64,000 bases of DNA, taken from JBHOQS01 sp042408875. Lineage in GTDB: Bacteria > Chloroflexota > UBA11872 > JBHOQS01. Below the pieces are notes generated by a model. The model was not told the origin of the DNA and ran no database searches. It worked only from the letters and a program-made list of their open reading frames with translations. Location of the stretch: positions 1-64,000 of the forward strand of contig JBHOQS010000001.1 of NCBI GenBank assembly GCA_042408875.1, given 5' to 3'. Positions 53,261-61,194 of this stretch are shown one piece after another. A program made the translations under genes and the position numbers. How positions within the stretch are numbered: the first letter of the stretch is position 1; every line of letters starts with the position of its first letter.

Positions 53261-53629
53261 ATGGTGGAGAACCAGCCGCCTGCGGCTCAGCCAGAGCCGC
53301 AGGCCAATCCTGCCGCAACGCAGCAGTCGCCTGCCCCCGCCGGGGCCGCGCCACAGCCGCGGCCGGCCGCGGCTGCGAGCGTAGCTGCCCCGGCACGGCC
53401 GGCTGCGCCCGCCGCCGCACCGGCCCGGGCCGCGGAGCGCCCGCGTGTCTCGGAGAACGGGCTGAATGCCGAGCCGCTGCCGCCGGTGCTCTCACCCGCA
53501 GCGCGTGATTACTCCGGCCTGGTGTGGATCGCTGCCGGTATCGTGGTTATCGCAGTCCTCTCGATCGTCATCGGCATGGTTGCCATGGCCCTTGCTCCGC
53601 TGATCCAGCAGCTTTCCGGCCTGGGCTGA
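53261..53629 (+). CDS. Ala/Pro-rich protein with a C-terminal membrane anchor
   Basis: The 122-residue protein follows GGGAG. Residues 1-80 are low-complexity Pro/Ala/Gln with few charges ('PAGAAPQPRPAAAASVAAP'), likely an extended linker. Residues about 85-115 form one hydrophobic span 'SGLVWIAAGIVVIAVLSIVIGMVAMALAPLI'. A tail-anchored orientation with a flexible cytoplasmic arm is likely. No known domain is visible. The small motility-like peptide gene follows 190 bp downstream. Confidence 0.65.
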   Translation: MVENQPPAAQPEPQANPAATQQSPAPAGAAPQPRPAAAASVAAPARPAAPAAAPARAAERPRVSENGLNAEPLPPVLSPAARDYSGLVWIAAGIVVIAVLSIVIGMVAMALAPLIQQLSGLG

Positions 53630-53705
53630 TGTCCCGCTAAAGTGGGACCTTCGATCCTGTTCGCGGTGCCGCCAGTGCCGACGCTCCCAGTAGCGGGAGT
53701 TTTAC

Positions 53706-53740
53706 CAGGCCTGCCACGTAAAACGGCTGCGGCAGGCCTG
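53706..53740. repeat. 10-bp inverted repeat between two small genes
   Basis: CAGGCCTGCC (53706-53715) and GGCAGGCCTG (53731-53740) are exact reverse complements with a 15-base loop. Located between the tail-anchored protein gene and the YjfB-like gene, the stem could terminate the first transcript or be part of the leader of the second. Confidence 0.45.
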
Positions 53741-53819
53741 TGTCCTGCGCCCCGCGGCAGCGACCGGTTCGTCGGAGTTCCGCCCGAGGCCGGTCGCGCG
53801 CAAGCGGAAGGAGGCTGGG

Positions 53820-54017
53820 ATGACGATCACTGCGGTTGGGGGCCCTGCAACTGCGCTGCACGCCGCACAGACGGAGAACATCGTGGGCCTGGCCGTGCTG
53901 CGCAAAGAGCTGGATACCCAGCGGGTCGCTCTGGCGACGCTGACCCAGCTCCTACCACCGCGGCCGCACGTGCTAGTGCCAGCGCATGTCGGGACGCAAC
54001 TGGATGTACGAGCCTGA
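53820..54017 (+). CDS. YjfB-like putative motility protein
   Basis: A strong AAGGAGG precedes this 65-residue frame. The sequence 'NIVGLAVLRKELDTQRVALATLTQLL' followed by 'HVGTQLDVRA' at the C-terminus matches the YjfB/putative motility family, small proteins of about 60-70 residues with the conserved 'VLKKaLDtQ' and a terminal 'G..iDvrA'. The role of the family is not established. No flagellar or pilus genes are seen in this window, so its link to motility is by family name only. Confidence 0.75.
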   Translation: MTITAVGGPATALHAAQTENIVGLAVLRKELDTQRVALATLTQLLPPRPHVLVPAHVGTQLDVRA

Positions 54018-54062
54018 GGCGGCCTGCCCGGCGCGCCTCTGCCAGCAGCCCATCCCCTGGTC

Positions 54063-55007
54063 TCAGTAGCCTTTCCGCTTATCGATGACAGACTGCAGCG
54101 GCTCGCCGGCACGATAGCGCCGCAGGTTAGCACAGAACAGGTTAACGGCGCGATCTGCGCGCAGGGGCGATGCTCCGGCCACGTGCGGCGTGATGACCAC
54201 GTTCTCCATGGTCCACAGCGGGTGGTCCGGCGGCAGCGGCTCCTCAGGCGTGACGTCCAGAGCCGCGCCGCCGATCAACCCTTCCTGAAGCGCCTGCACC
54301 AGCGACGGGCCGTCCACGATCTGGCCGCGCGTCACATTCACCAGGATGGCGTGCCGCCGCATGTGCCGGAAGGCCTCCAGACCGAACATGCCGCGCGTCT
54401 GAGGCGTTAATGGAGTGCAGATCGTCACCACGTCGGACTGGGCCAGCAGGTCGTAGAAGCGATCCATCCGCCACACTGCTTCGACAAACGGCGGTGGCAC
54501 CACCGGCTCCAGATCAACGGCCAGCACGCGCATGCCGAAGGCGCGCGCCCGCCGCGCTACCTCGATGCCGGTGCCGCCCAGGCCGACAATGCCCAGGGTC
54601 ATGCCGGTAAGCTCCCAGGCCGCCTGCCGAATCTGCCACTTGTTCTCCCAGGTGCGCTCACGGATCGCCCGCGCCACGCCGCGCGTCAACGCCAGCAGGT
54701 TGGCGAACGCCTGCTCGGCCAGATGCGCCCCCACGTGGCCCTTCTCGCTGGTCAGAATGATGTCGCTCTCGACAAACTCAGGAAAGAGCAGGCCGTCGAC
54801 GCCGGCGCCCAGGGTCTGCACCCAGCGCAGGCGCTGTGCTCGCTCGAACAAGCGCCGGTTGAACCGTCCAAACACGACCTCCACGTCCGCAATCTCGCGC
54901 TCGTCGATCTCCGGCGTCCCCCCGCGTACTACTACAGCGTCGCCTGCCGCCTCGCAAATGCGCTGAAACTGCTCATCGGTCACCGGTACCGTCAGCAGGA
55001 CCTTCAT
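54063..55007 (-). CDS. D-2-hydroxyacid dehydrogenase
   Basis: The 314-residue NAD-dependent enzyme has the expected features. The nucleotide-binding motif is 'GIVGLGGTGIEVARRARAFGMRVLAVD' near 140-165. 'VTICTPLTPQTRGMFGLEAFRHMRRHAILVNVTRGQIVDGPSLVQALQEG' carries the catalytic Arg, 'ALDVTPEEPLPPDHPLW' a Glu, and 'VVITPHVAGAS' the catalytic His. An N-terminal 'LGAGVDGLLFPEF' loop is typical. It reduces or oxidises a 2-keto/2-hydroxy acid. The exact substrate (glyoxylate, hydroxypyruvate or other) cannot be told. GGAG lies just before the ATG. Confidence 0.9.
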   Translation of the reverse strand: MKVLLTVPVTDEQFQRICEAAGDAVVVRGGTPEIDEREIADVEVVFGRFNRRLFERAQRLRWVQTLGAGVDGLLFPEFVESDIILTSEKGHVGAHLAEQAFANLLALTRGVARAIRERTWENKWQIRQAAWELTGMTLGIVGLGGTGIEVARRARAFGMRVLAVDLEPVVPPPFVEAVWRMDRFYDLLAQSDVVTICTPLTPQTRGMFGLEAFRHMRRHAILVNVTRGQIVDGPSLVQALQEGLIGGAALDVTPEEPLPPDHPLWTMENVVITPHVAGASPLRADRAVNLFCANLRRYRAGEPLQSVIDKRKGY

Positions 55008-55259
55008 GCGCCGCTCCTTCCTCGCTGATTGTTTCCTTCAGTAGCCTGCAGTAGCCTGCGTCGCTCGGAGTGGATGCACCGGGAGGTCAGATGCACCCAA
55101 ACAAGCACGTTTTCGCCACCTCAGGGCTGCGTGAGGACTATACGACAGCGTGCCGCGGCCGGCAATCGTCGGCGCAGTTACGTAGATGCAGAGGAAAGCA
55201 TTGGGCAGGGCACCCGCGCATGTCTTGTGCCCGTGCGCCCAGGCCGCGCGCTGGCCCCA

Positions 55260-56321
55260 TTACTCCCGTGCCGGCAGGCGCACGACGACGAGCTTGTCGG
55301 CGCCGGACTCCGCATCCCACACCTCGCCCGGCCGGCCAAGAAGCTGGCGCACCTCAGCTCGGTTACTTGGAAGGGGGAAGATCTCAAACTGCTCAGTATC
55401 GGGAAGAAAGCGCACCAGCGCGTTGGTGCCGAAGTCGCTCAGCCAGACGGCATCCCGGTTATCGACGTAGACGGCATAGGGTTGGGGACGGCTGCCGGGC
55501 AAGCGCCATTCCCTCCACTGCTCTGAGGCCGGATCAAACATGCCGACCTGGCCGGCGTTCCACTCGCTGACCCACAGCCGCCCGCGCGAATCCGACCAGA
55601 CCCGCCGCGCGCCCTGGCGCGGTGTGGGCGGCTCCAGCACAGTGGCCGCGCCGCCGTCCACATCGATGCGCGCGATGTAGCTGCCTGCCAGAGAGGCATA
55701 GTACACCTGGCCGTCCGGGGTCGTGTAGATACCATAAGGCCCTGTCCCGCGCGGGGCGTCCCACACCTCGATCTGGCCACTGGATGGGTCCAGGCGGCCG
55801 TAAATGCCGGTCTGGCCGGTGAACCAGAGCATGCCCCGGCCGTCAAAGGTGGCCGTGTTGAGGTTGGCCCCGCGGCGCGCTGGCGGCAGCGGAAAGCGCT
55901 GCACCTCCTCGGTCAAGGGGTCCACGCGTACAATGGCGTTCAGGCCTCCGTCGGTGATCCAGGGCGCGCCGTCTGGCCCGATGATGACGCCGTGCGGCGC
56001 AGAGCCGGTGCCCAGCGGAATGTGCCGCGTCTGGCCACTGGCCGGGTCCAGCCTGCCGAGCTCGCCGGAGCTCTGCGCCGTGTACCAGACGGTGCCGTCG
56101 GGTGCAGGAGCGACATCGTGCGGGCGGGACCCGGACGGTACCGCGTATTCCTGGAGCGTTGGTGCCGGCTCCTCTCCCCGGCGTACCGCCGCGGCACGCT
56201 GTTGTGTCAGGGCGGCGCCCTCCCGACTTGCTTTCCAGCTACAGCCGGCTGTGGCAGCCGCAAGGAACCAGGCACCGCGCAGCAAGAGCGTCCGGCGCAG
56301 TGTATGGACAGGTGTTCGCAT
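55260..56321 (-). CDS. Streptogramin-lyase-like beta-propeller lipoprotein
   Basis: ATG 56321 follows GAGGAGG; the upstream open frame is rejected. The 353-residue protein has a basic start with 'RRTLLLRGAWFLAAATAGC' (lipobox Cys near 27), so it is exported and anchored. The rest is a propeller of repeats 'G...DVAPAPDGTVWYTAQSSGELGRLDP', 'HGVIIGPDGAPWITDGGLNAIVRVDP' and similar, as in virginiamycin B lyase and NHL-type proteins. A lyase reaction is not implied; many secreted homologues have unknown roles. It diverges from the solute-binding lipoprotein gene at 56495. Confidence 0.83.
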   Translation of the reverse strand: MRTPVHTLRRTLLLRGAWFLAAATAGCSWKASREGAALTQQRAAAVRRGEEPAPTLQEYAVPSGSRPHDVAPAPDGTVWYTAQSSGELGRLDPASGQTRHIPLGTGSAPHGVIIGPDGAPWITDGGLNAIVRVDPLTEEVQRFPLPPARRGANLNTATFDGRGMLWFTGQTGIYGRLDPSSGQIEVWDAPRGTGPYGIYTTPDGQVYYASLAGSYIARIDVDGGAATVLEPPTPRQGARRVWSDSRGRLWVSEWNAGQVGMFDPASEQWREWRLPGSRPQPYAVYVDNRDAVWLSDFGTNALVRFLPDTEQFEIFPLPSNRAEVRQLLGRPGEVWDAESGADKLVVVRLPARE

Positions 56322-56494
56322 AGCTGTGCCTCCTCGCCAGGTCGCAGTATCGCGCATGCTAACCCTGCCCGTCGTGCACCGGGCGCCTGGTCTCTGTATG
56401 ATAGTGGCACACGGGCGCTCTAGGGAGCCCCCAGAGTGCCTCCGGATGAGCTGGCGAGAAGCCTCAAAATGAGCACGCAAGGAGGGTGTCGCCT

Positions 56495-57877
56495 ATGCAT
56501 GCGGACCTGTTCAACAGCGGGCCGCGCCACGGCCTGACCAAGCGCGCTGTCCTGGGATATGCAGGCGCGCTGGGGGGCACGGCGCTCCTCAGCGCCTGCC
56601 GCACCGCTGCGCCGAGCGCTAGCGACAGCAGGCCGGCTGCGACCGCGCGTCCGGTGGAGATCCGCGCCCAGATGGTGGAGAAGCAGGACGTCTCGGCGTG
56701 GATCCAGCGCGGCCTGGACCAGGACATCGACGGCTTCAAGCAGAAGAACCCCCATATCACTGTCGTGCTGGATACCGTCCCCGGCTGGACGGAGGCGTAC
56801 ATCCCCAAGATCATCGCTCTCAGTGCCAGCGACCAGCTCGGCGACTTGTTATGGTATCCGCCGCGCCATCGCTCGCATCTGGCCTGGGGCCTCTCCGCCA
56901 AGCTGGTGCGCGACCTGACGCCCCTGGTCACGGCGGCGAAGTATGACCTGAACCAGTTTTATAAGGGCGCCCTCGAGCATAACACCTGGGAGGGCAAGCT
57001 CTACTGGCTCTCGTATATCTCCGAGCCTATTGTGCCAGTAATCGCCTATAACAAGACCAAGCTGAATTTGCTGGGTATCCCTGAGCCGAAGGACGACTGG
57101 ACCTTCGATGAGCTCGCTGAGTGGGCCCGCCGCGGCACTGGCCCTGATACCTTCGGCTACTATCGCAACGATGCTGGCACGAGCCCGTTCAGCAGCGGCC
57201 CCTACCTGCGGCAATGGGGCGTGGAGCCCGTGGAGAAGACGGGCAAGCGGGCCACCTTCATGGACACCCGCGATGCCTTTATCGCCGCCCTGACCTTCCG
57301 GTACAACCTGATGAACACGTGGAAGGTGTCGCCGAACCCAGCGGCCGGCCCGATCAACGTTATGGAACTCTTCGGTGGCCAGAGGCTGCTGGCAGTTGAT
57401 ATCTGGCCGTTCCGCATCCAGATCTATCCGGATACCTTCCGCGATTTCGAGATCGGCATCGTGCTGACCCCGGTGGTGCGTAAGGGCGACCGGCGGCGGA
57501 GCATGCTGAACGAGCACGTCTTCGGCATCACTACCACCAGCAAGGCACCGGAAGAGGCGTTCAAAGTGCTGGCCTGGATCTCTGGAAAAGAGATGAACGT
57601 GCAGGGGCTGGTGCAGGGGCAAAAGGGGCCGATCGCCCGGCCGGACGTATGGGCGGACCAGCGCATCTACGACAAGTGGCCGGCCTACGCCAAGCTGCGG
57701 CCGATCATGGAGCAGATCGAGCCAGACTTCCCGGTGGCGAACTTCCGCGGCGAGGAGTTCGACTCGGCCTTCGCTGGACCGTATAACGAGATGGAGCGGG
57801 GGAACATGGCCCCGGCCGCTGCAGCGGCGGAGATCCAGCAGCGCTGCCAGACTGTGCTCGACAAAGAGCCAAGCTAG
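56495..57877 (+). CDS. Extracellular solute-binding lipoprotein (ABC sugar-type)
   Basis: ATG 56495 follows AAGGAGG. The 460-residue protein has a signal with lipobox 'LLSAC' (Cys near 35) and a family-1 solute-binding fold: 'LDQDIDGFKQKNPHITVVLDTVPGWTEAYIPKIIALSASDQLGDLLW', 'EGKLYWLSYISEPIVPVIAYNKTKLNLLGIPEPKDDWTFDELAEWAR' and 'AFKVLAWISGKEMNVQGLVQGQKG'. It should capture a sugar or related solute outside the cell. No ABC permease or ATPase is adjacent, as with the other binding protein at 48364-49725. Confidence 0.9.
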   Translation: MHADLFNSGPRHGLTKRAVLGYAGALGGTALLSACRTAAPSASDSRPAATARPVEIRAQMVEKQDVSAWIQRGLDQDIDGFKQKNPHITVVLDTVPGWTEAYIPKIIALSASDQLGDLLWYPPRHRSHLAWGLSAKLVRDLTPLVTAAKYDLNQFYKGALEHNTWEGKLYWLSYISEPIVPVIAYNKTKLNLLGIPEPKDDWTFDELAEWARRGTGPDTFGYYRNDAGTSPFSSGPYLRQWGVEPVEKTGKRATFMDTRDAFIAALTFRYNLMNTWKVSPNPAAGPINVMELFGGQRLLAVDIWPFRIQIYPDTFRDFEIGIVLTPVVRKGDRRRSMLNEHVFGITTTSKAPEEAFKVLAWISGKEMNVQGLVQGQKGPIARPDVWADQRIYDKWPAYAKLRPIMEQIEPDFPVANFRGEEFDSAFAGPYNEMERGNMAPAAAAAEIQQRCQTVLDKEPS

Positions 57878-57952
57878 CCGTGCCGCAGTAGGCGGGCGTG
57901 TGCGGTCCAGAGGATGTTTGAGCAAGTCGAGGACATCCCTGGCGCTACGCCG

Positions 57953-59383
57953 TTACTCGGCGCAACAGGAGAGCTTGCTCACGTCCTTGAAAAACGAGAG
58001 CGCTACGAGCTTGAGCGCCTCGGCCATGGTCGGGTAGACGTGCAGCAGGTCGATGAAGTCGTCCACCGTGGCGCCGAGCCGTAGCCCTATAGCCGCTTCA
58101 TGGATCACCTCACCGGCATCTCGCATCACCAGCGACACACCCAGCACCCGGTTAGTGTCCGCGTCGGCCACCATCTTGGCGATGCCGCGCGTGTCCCGCA
58201 CTGCGCCTGCCCGCGGCACCAGCTCGACGGGGATCGTGCTACACCAGCAGCGATGGCCCTGGGCGATGGCCAGGGCCTCGGTCAGCCCTACCACTGCCAC
58301 CTGCGGGTCGGTGAAGATCGTGCGCGGGATGACGCGATGATCAACAGCGCGGCGCCGGCCCCCCAGGGCGTTGTCGGCCACGATCCCGCCGTCGTGCGCG
58401 CCTACGGGCGTGGCGAGCTGGCTGCCGGTGTACCGCCCGATGACATCGCCGGCCGCCCAGATGTGAGGCACGCTTGTCTGCAGGTACTCATTGACCCGGA
58501 TGAAGCCCTGCTCGTCGGTCTCGACCCCGACCTGCTCTAAGCCAATGCCGTCGGTGTTCGGCCTCCGCCCGGTCGCCACCAGCAGCCGCGCGGCGCGAAA
58601 GCGCTGCTCTGCCCCGCCCTTCTGCCCGATCACGACAATCTCGCTCCCCTCAGCCATGACCCGCCGGACCTGCACGCCTTCCACCAGGTTGACGCCCTCC
58701 GCGCGCAGGATGTCGCTAAGGCTTCGCCCGATCTCAGGCTCGTAGTCCTTCAGGATCGTCTGGCTCCGCTCCAGGATGGTCACCGGGCTGCCGAAGCGGT
58801 GGAACATCTGCCCCAGCTCTAGGGCGATGTAGCCCCCGCCGATGATGACAAGCGACCTGGGCAGCTCAAAGAGCTCGGACGGTTCGTCTGCGGTCAGCAG
58901 GTCAGAGGTCCGGTAGGGGAGCTGGTCGAGGCCCTCGATCGGCGGGATGAAGGGGCGGGCGCCGGTGGCGATCAAAATCTGGTCACCTTCTAGGATCCGT
59001 CCGTCCACGGAGATGGCATGGTCGCTTACGAAGGCGGCATGGCCCTCGTAGACACGGATGCGCTCGGCATCCGCGACGATCGAGCGGTACTTGCGATCAC
59101 GGTAGTCGTGAACCACCTCGTCCTTCTGGCGCACCAGTTCGCGGAAGTCGACCGTCATCCTGGCCGGCTGCAGGCCCGGGTAGCGCGGGTGCGCTGCCTC
59201 CCAGACGATCCGCGCTGCCTCGATCAGGTTCTTGCTGGGCAGACACCCCCGATTGACGCAGGTGCCCCCTAACATGCGCGACTCCGTCATCACCGCCGTC
59301 CTGCCTAGCTCGGCAGCACGCAGCGCCGCGGCGAACGCAGTCGAGCCTGAGCCCAGGATCACCAGATCGTATTTCTCTCCCAC
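57953..59383 (-). CDS. merA: MerA-like pyridine-nucleotide disulfide oxidoreductase without HMA domain
   Basis: GTG 59383 follows AAAGGAG. The 476-residue flavoprotein begins 'YDLVILGSGSTAFAAALRAAELG' (FAD site) with the redox pair 'GGTCVNRGCLPSKN' (Cys near 42 and 47), NAD site 'VIIGGGYIALELGQMFHRFG', and a C-terminal 'LSCCAE' vicinal cysteine pair near 473-474. The terminal CC is the hallmark of mercuric reductase, which passes Hg(II) to the active site. The N-terminal HMA domain is missing, but a stand-alone HMA gene lies 62 bp upstream. It may be a paralogue tuned to another step or metal. Confidence 0.85.
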   Translation of the reverse strand: MGEKYDLVILGSGSTAFAAALRAAELGRTAVMTESRMLGGTCVNRGCLPSKNLIEAARIVWEAAHPRYPGLQPARMTVDFRELVRQKDEVVHDYRDRKYRSIVADAERIRVYEGHAAFVSDHAISVDGRILEGDQILIATGARPFIPPIEGLDQLPYRTSDLLTADEPSELFELPRSLVIIGGGYIALELGQMFHRFGSPVTILERSQTILKDYEPEIGRSLSDILRAEGVNLVEGVQVRRVMAEGSEIVVIGQKGGAEQRFRAARLLVATGRRPNTDGIGLEQVGVETDEQGFIRVNEYLQTSVPHIWAAGDVIGRYTGSQLATPVGAHDGGIVADNALGGRRRAVDHRVIPRTIFTDPQVAVVGLTEALAIAQGHRCWCSTIPVELVPRAGAVRDTRGIAKMVADADTNRVLGVSLVMRDAGEVIHEAAIGLRLGATVDDFIDLLHVYPTMAEALKLVALSFFKDVSKLSCCAE

Positions 59384-59444
59384 TGAAAGACCGCTCCTTT
59401 CTTCTTGACTGGGAGTGCTGGGCGCGCCGGCATCTCTGCCGGCC

Positions 59445-59726
59445 CTACTGGGCGCCCCTGGAGCCGGTCGGAGCGCCGGCATCCCGGCCGGCCTGCAGCA
59501 CCCGATAGTGATGTTGCGTCCCCTGCGCTGCCGCCTCGACGGCACGCACCAGCTCATCGATCGCCACTGACTCTTCATGGCGCACCCGAGCGCGGCCGCT
59601 GGGCCACTCGACAGTGGCCGCGACCACCCCGTTGATCCGGCGCAACGCGGCCTCCAGCCGCTCGCTGCACCAGGCGCAGGTGACATCCTCGATCAGCAGT
59701 TCCGTCGTCAGCAGCGTGTGTTCCAT
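59445..59726 (-). CDS. Stand-alone heavy-metal-associated (HMA) domain protein
   Basis: ATG 59726 gives 93 residues. The HMA pattern is clear: 'ELLIEDVTCAWCSERLEAALRRINGVVAATVEWPSGRARVRHEESVAIDELVRAVEAAA', with the metal CxxC as 'TCAWCSE'. A longer Gly/Ala-rich tail follows. It precedes the HMA-less MerA-like gene and follows merB, so it likely presents mercury to that reductase as a separate protein instead of a fused domain. Confidence 0.83.
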   Translation of the reverse strand: MEHTLLTTELLIEDVTCAWCSERLEAALRRINGVVAATVEWPSGRARVRHEESVAIDELVRAVEAAAQGTQHHYRVLQAGRDAGAPTGSRGAQ

Positions 59727-59829
59727 CGAAGGGCACACCTCTCAAAGTCATGCACCGAACTCTCTGCTGCCGGGGTGTCGGGCCCGCGCCGGGTAGGGCG
59801 CTCCAGCCAGTTTTCCCAGGAGCCGCCTG

Positions 59830-60471
59830 CTAGAGCGCTCCTAACTTGATGAGCAGCTGTCCGAGCTGGAAGGCATCGGTCACCGGAATGGCCAGCCCAT
59901 CGGGATGCGTGGCGCGCCAGCGCGCCGCCGCCTCCGGTGAGCTCAGGAAATGGACGTGGTTGCAAAATGCTGCGCGCACGTCACTTCCATGTTCCGCCCC
60001 ATGCTCTGCCGGAGTCGGAACAACCAGCGAGACCATAGTGTCTACTGGCTCTACCGCTTCGACAGCCTCCGGAGTCACCTCCACCCGTATCAGAGTTCGT
60101 GTGATTGGACAGGGCGACGTAATACGCGCGCGAACGCCTAACAGAGCGGGGAAAAGCAGCGCGTCCAATGCACACCAGGTGAAGAGGGTGCGGCCCTCTA
60201 CTTCGAAGCGGTGGGGAGTCGGCAGGAGCGTCAGGCCTAGGCCAACGACGCGCCCCACATCGTCCCACTCAATGCCCGGCTGCCGGTGCAGGAGAGCACG
60301 CACTTCATGGAGCGGGCGCCCGGCTGCCACGGCGATCTCATCCGGCGCCACCGGCTGCCCGCGTACGAGGAGTTGCAGGAGGGACCTGAAGAGGGTGAAC
60401 GCTTCATTCGGCCCGGGTGTCAATGCTGTAGCTAATCGCGCTGCAAGCTGATCCAGACGAGCTGGAGTCAT
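59830..60471 (-). CDS. merB: Alkylmercury (organomercurial) lyase MerB
   Basis: The 213-residue protein has the MerB catalytic set. Cys100 and Asp103 lie in 'FTWCALDALLFPALLG', Cys170 in 'RAAFCNHVHFLSS', and Cys121 in 'SPCPIT' at the position of the structural cysteine. By family knowledge the Cys-Asp-Cys triad cleaves the carbon-mercury bond and releases Hg(II) to MerA. Length is normal. It lies between an HMA-like gene (60557-60805) and the stand-alone HMA gene, all leftward. Confidence 0.93.
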   Translation of the reverse strand: MTPARLDQLAARLATALTPGPNEAFTLFRSLLQLLVRGQPVAPDEIAVAAGRPLHEVRALLHRQPGIEWDDVGRVVGLGLTLLPTPHRFEVEGRTLFTWCALDALLFPALLGVRARITSPCPITRTLIRVEVTPEAVEAVEPVDTMVSLVVPTPAEHGAEHGSDVRAAFCNHVHFLSSPEAAARWRATHPDGLAIPVTDAFQLGQLLIKLGAL

Positions 60472-60556
60472 GCCGGTCCCTCCTTCGCTCCGTGCCGTCC
60501 TGCACGGCGTATTCCCACGCCTAGTGCGCTCTGCTCAAGTGCCCGTTGCAGCGATG

Positions 60557-60805
60557 CTACGCGGCGTCGGCAACGGCGTAGCCGGTTCCCGCCAGGGCAG
60601 CGCGGAGGTCCTGCGCAGACGTCCGCCCTGGGTCGTAAGTCACAATGACCTGTCCTGCCAGCTGATCGACCTGGACGGTAGAGACCCCTGGAAGGTCAGT
60701 CAGCGCATCGGCAATGAGCTCTTCTGCTGGCAGCGCACAGCATCCCGCCGCGAGCACGGGATGGGTGCGCAGCCGCGGGACAAAGAACTGGATTGTGGTG
60801 TTCAT
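60557..60805 (-). CDS. HMA-like protein with modified metal loop
   Basis: The 82-residue protein has the ferredoxin-like HMA layout 'LPAEELIADALTDLPGVSTVQVDQLAGQVIVTYDPGRTSAQDLRAALAGTGYAVADA', but the metal loop reads 'AGCCALPAEE', two adjacent cysteines instead of CxxC. No signal peptide is evident, so it is not a classic periplasmic MerP. It lies in the mer cluster between the CC membrane protein and merB, and likely handles Hg(II) in the cytoplasm. Confidence 0.75.
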   Translation of the reverse strand: MNTTIQFFVPRLRTHPVLAAGCCALPAEELIADALTDLPGVSTVQVDQLAGQVIVTYDPGRTSAQDLRAALAGTGYAVADAA

Positions 60806-60848
60806 TGAACCTCCTCTCCCCCGTCATTCACTCCCCCTGTCATTCACT

Positions 60849-61184
60849 TCACCCAGTTTTCTTAACCCGAAGTACGTTCAGCCGCAGTAGAGGGTGAGGC
60901 ACCGCAGCCACCCCACCCACGGTGGAGATCACCTGGGCCAGCCAGGCAATGAGGAAGAAGCCACAGCAGGCGATGCTTGCCACTGCCCCGGCGATCCCGA
61001 GAGCGAGGGCCTCCGCAATCCACTGGACGGCACAAGGCAGAGGGCGAGCCGTGCTGCCTCGCTGCGGGTGTGGCGCCTGTGGTTGGCTCTGTGACCGCCC
61101 CACTGTTACCACACTTCTCCCTTTACCAGCACTCCGAGCGCAAGCTCGTGTCGAGCGCCACTGCTCGTGGTGCAGACGGGTCAC
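60849..61184 (-). CDS. Short CC membrane protein of the mer locus (MerT/MerF-like)
   Basis: The frame of 111 codons has a polar basic N-terminus and one or two hydrophobic segments, 'IAEALALGIAGAVASIACCGFFLIAWLAQVISTVGGVAAV', with vicinal cysteines in the first span as in MerT, MerF and related mercury importers. The true start may lie nearer the hydrophobic region; no clear RBS was found. It ends 10 bp before merA upstream, so it is cotranscribed. With about two helices it is shorter than MerT. Assignment rests on the CC motif and context. Confidence 0.6.
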   Translation of the reverse strand: MTRLHHEQWRSTRACARSAGKGRSVVTVGRSQSQPQAPHPQRGSTARPLPCAVQWIAEALALGIAGAVASIACCGFFLIAWLAQVISTVGGVAAVPHPLLRLNVLRVKKTG

Positions 61185-61194
61185 ACCCCTATGC

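Noticed and set aside
53633..53652. GTCCC/GGGAC hairpin after the tail-anchored protein gene
   Set aside because: Only a 5-bp stem with an 8-base loop and no T-run; too weak to call a terminator.
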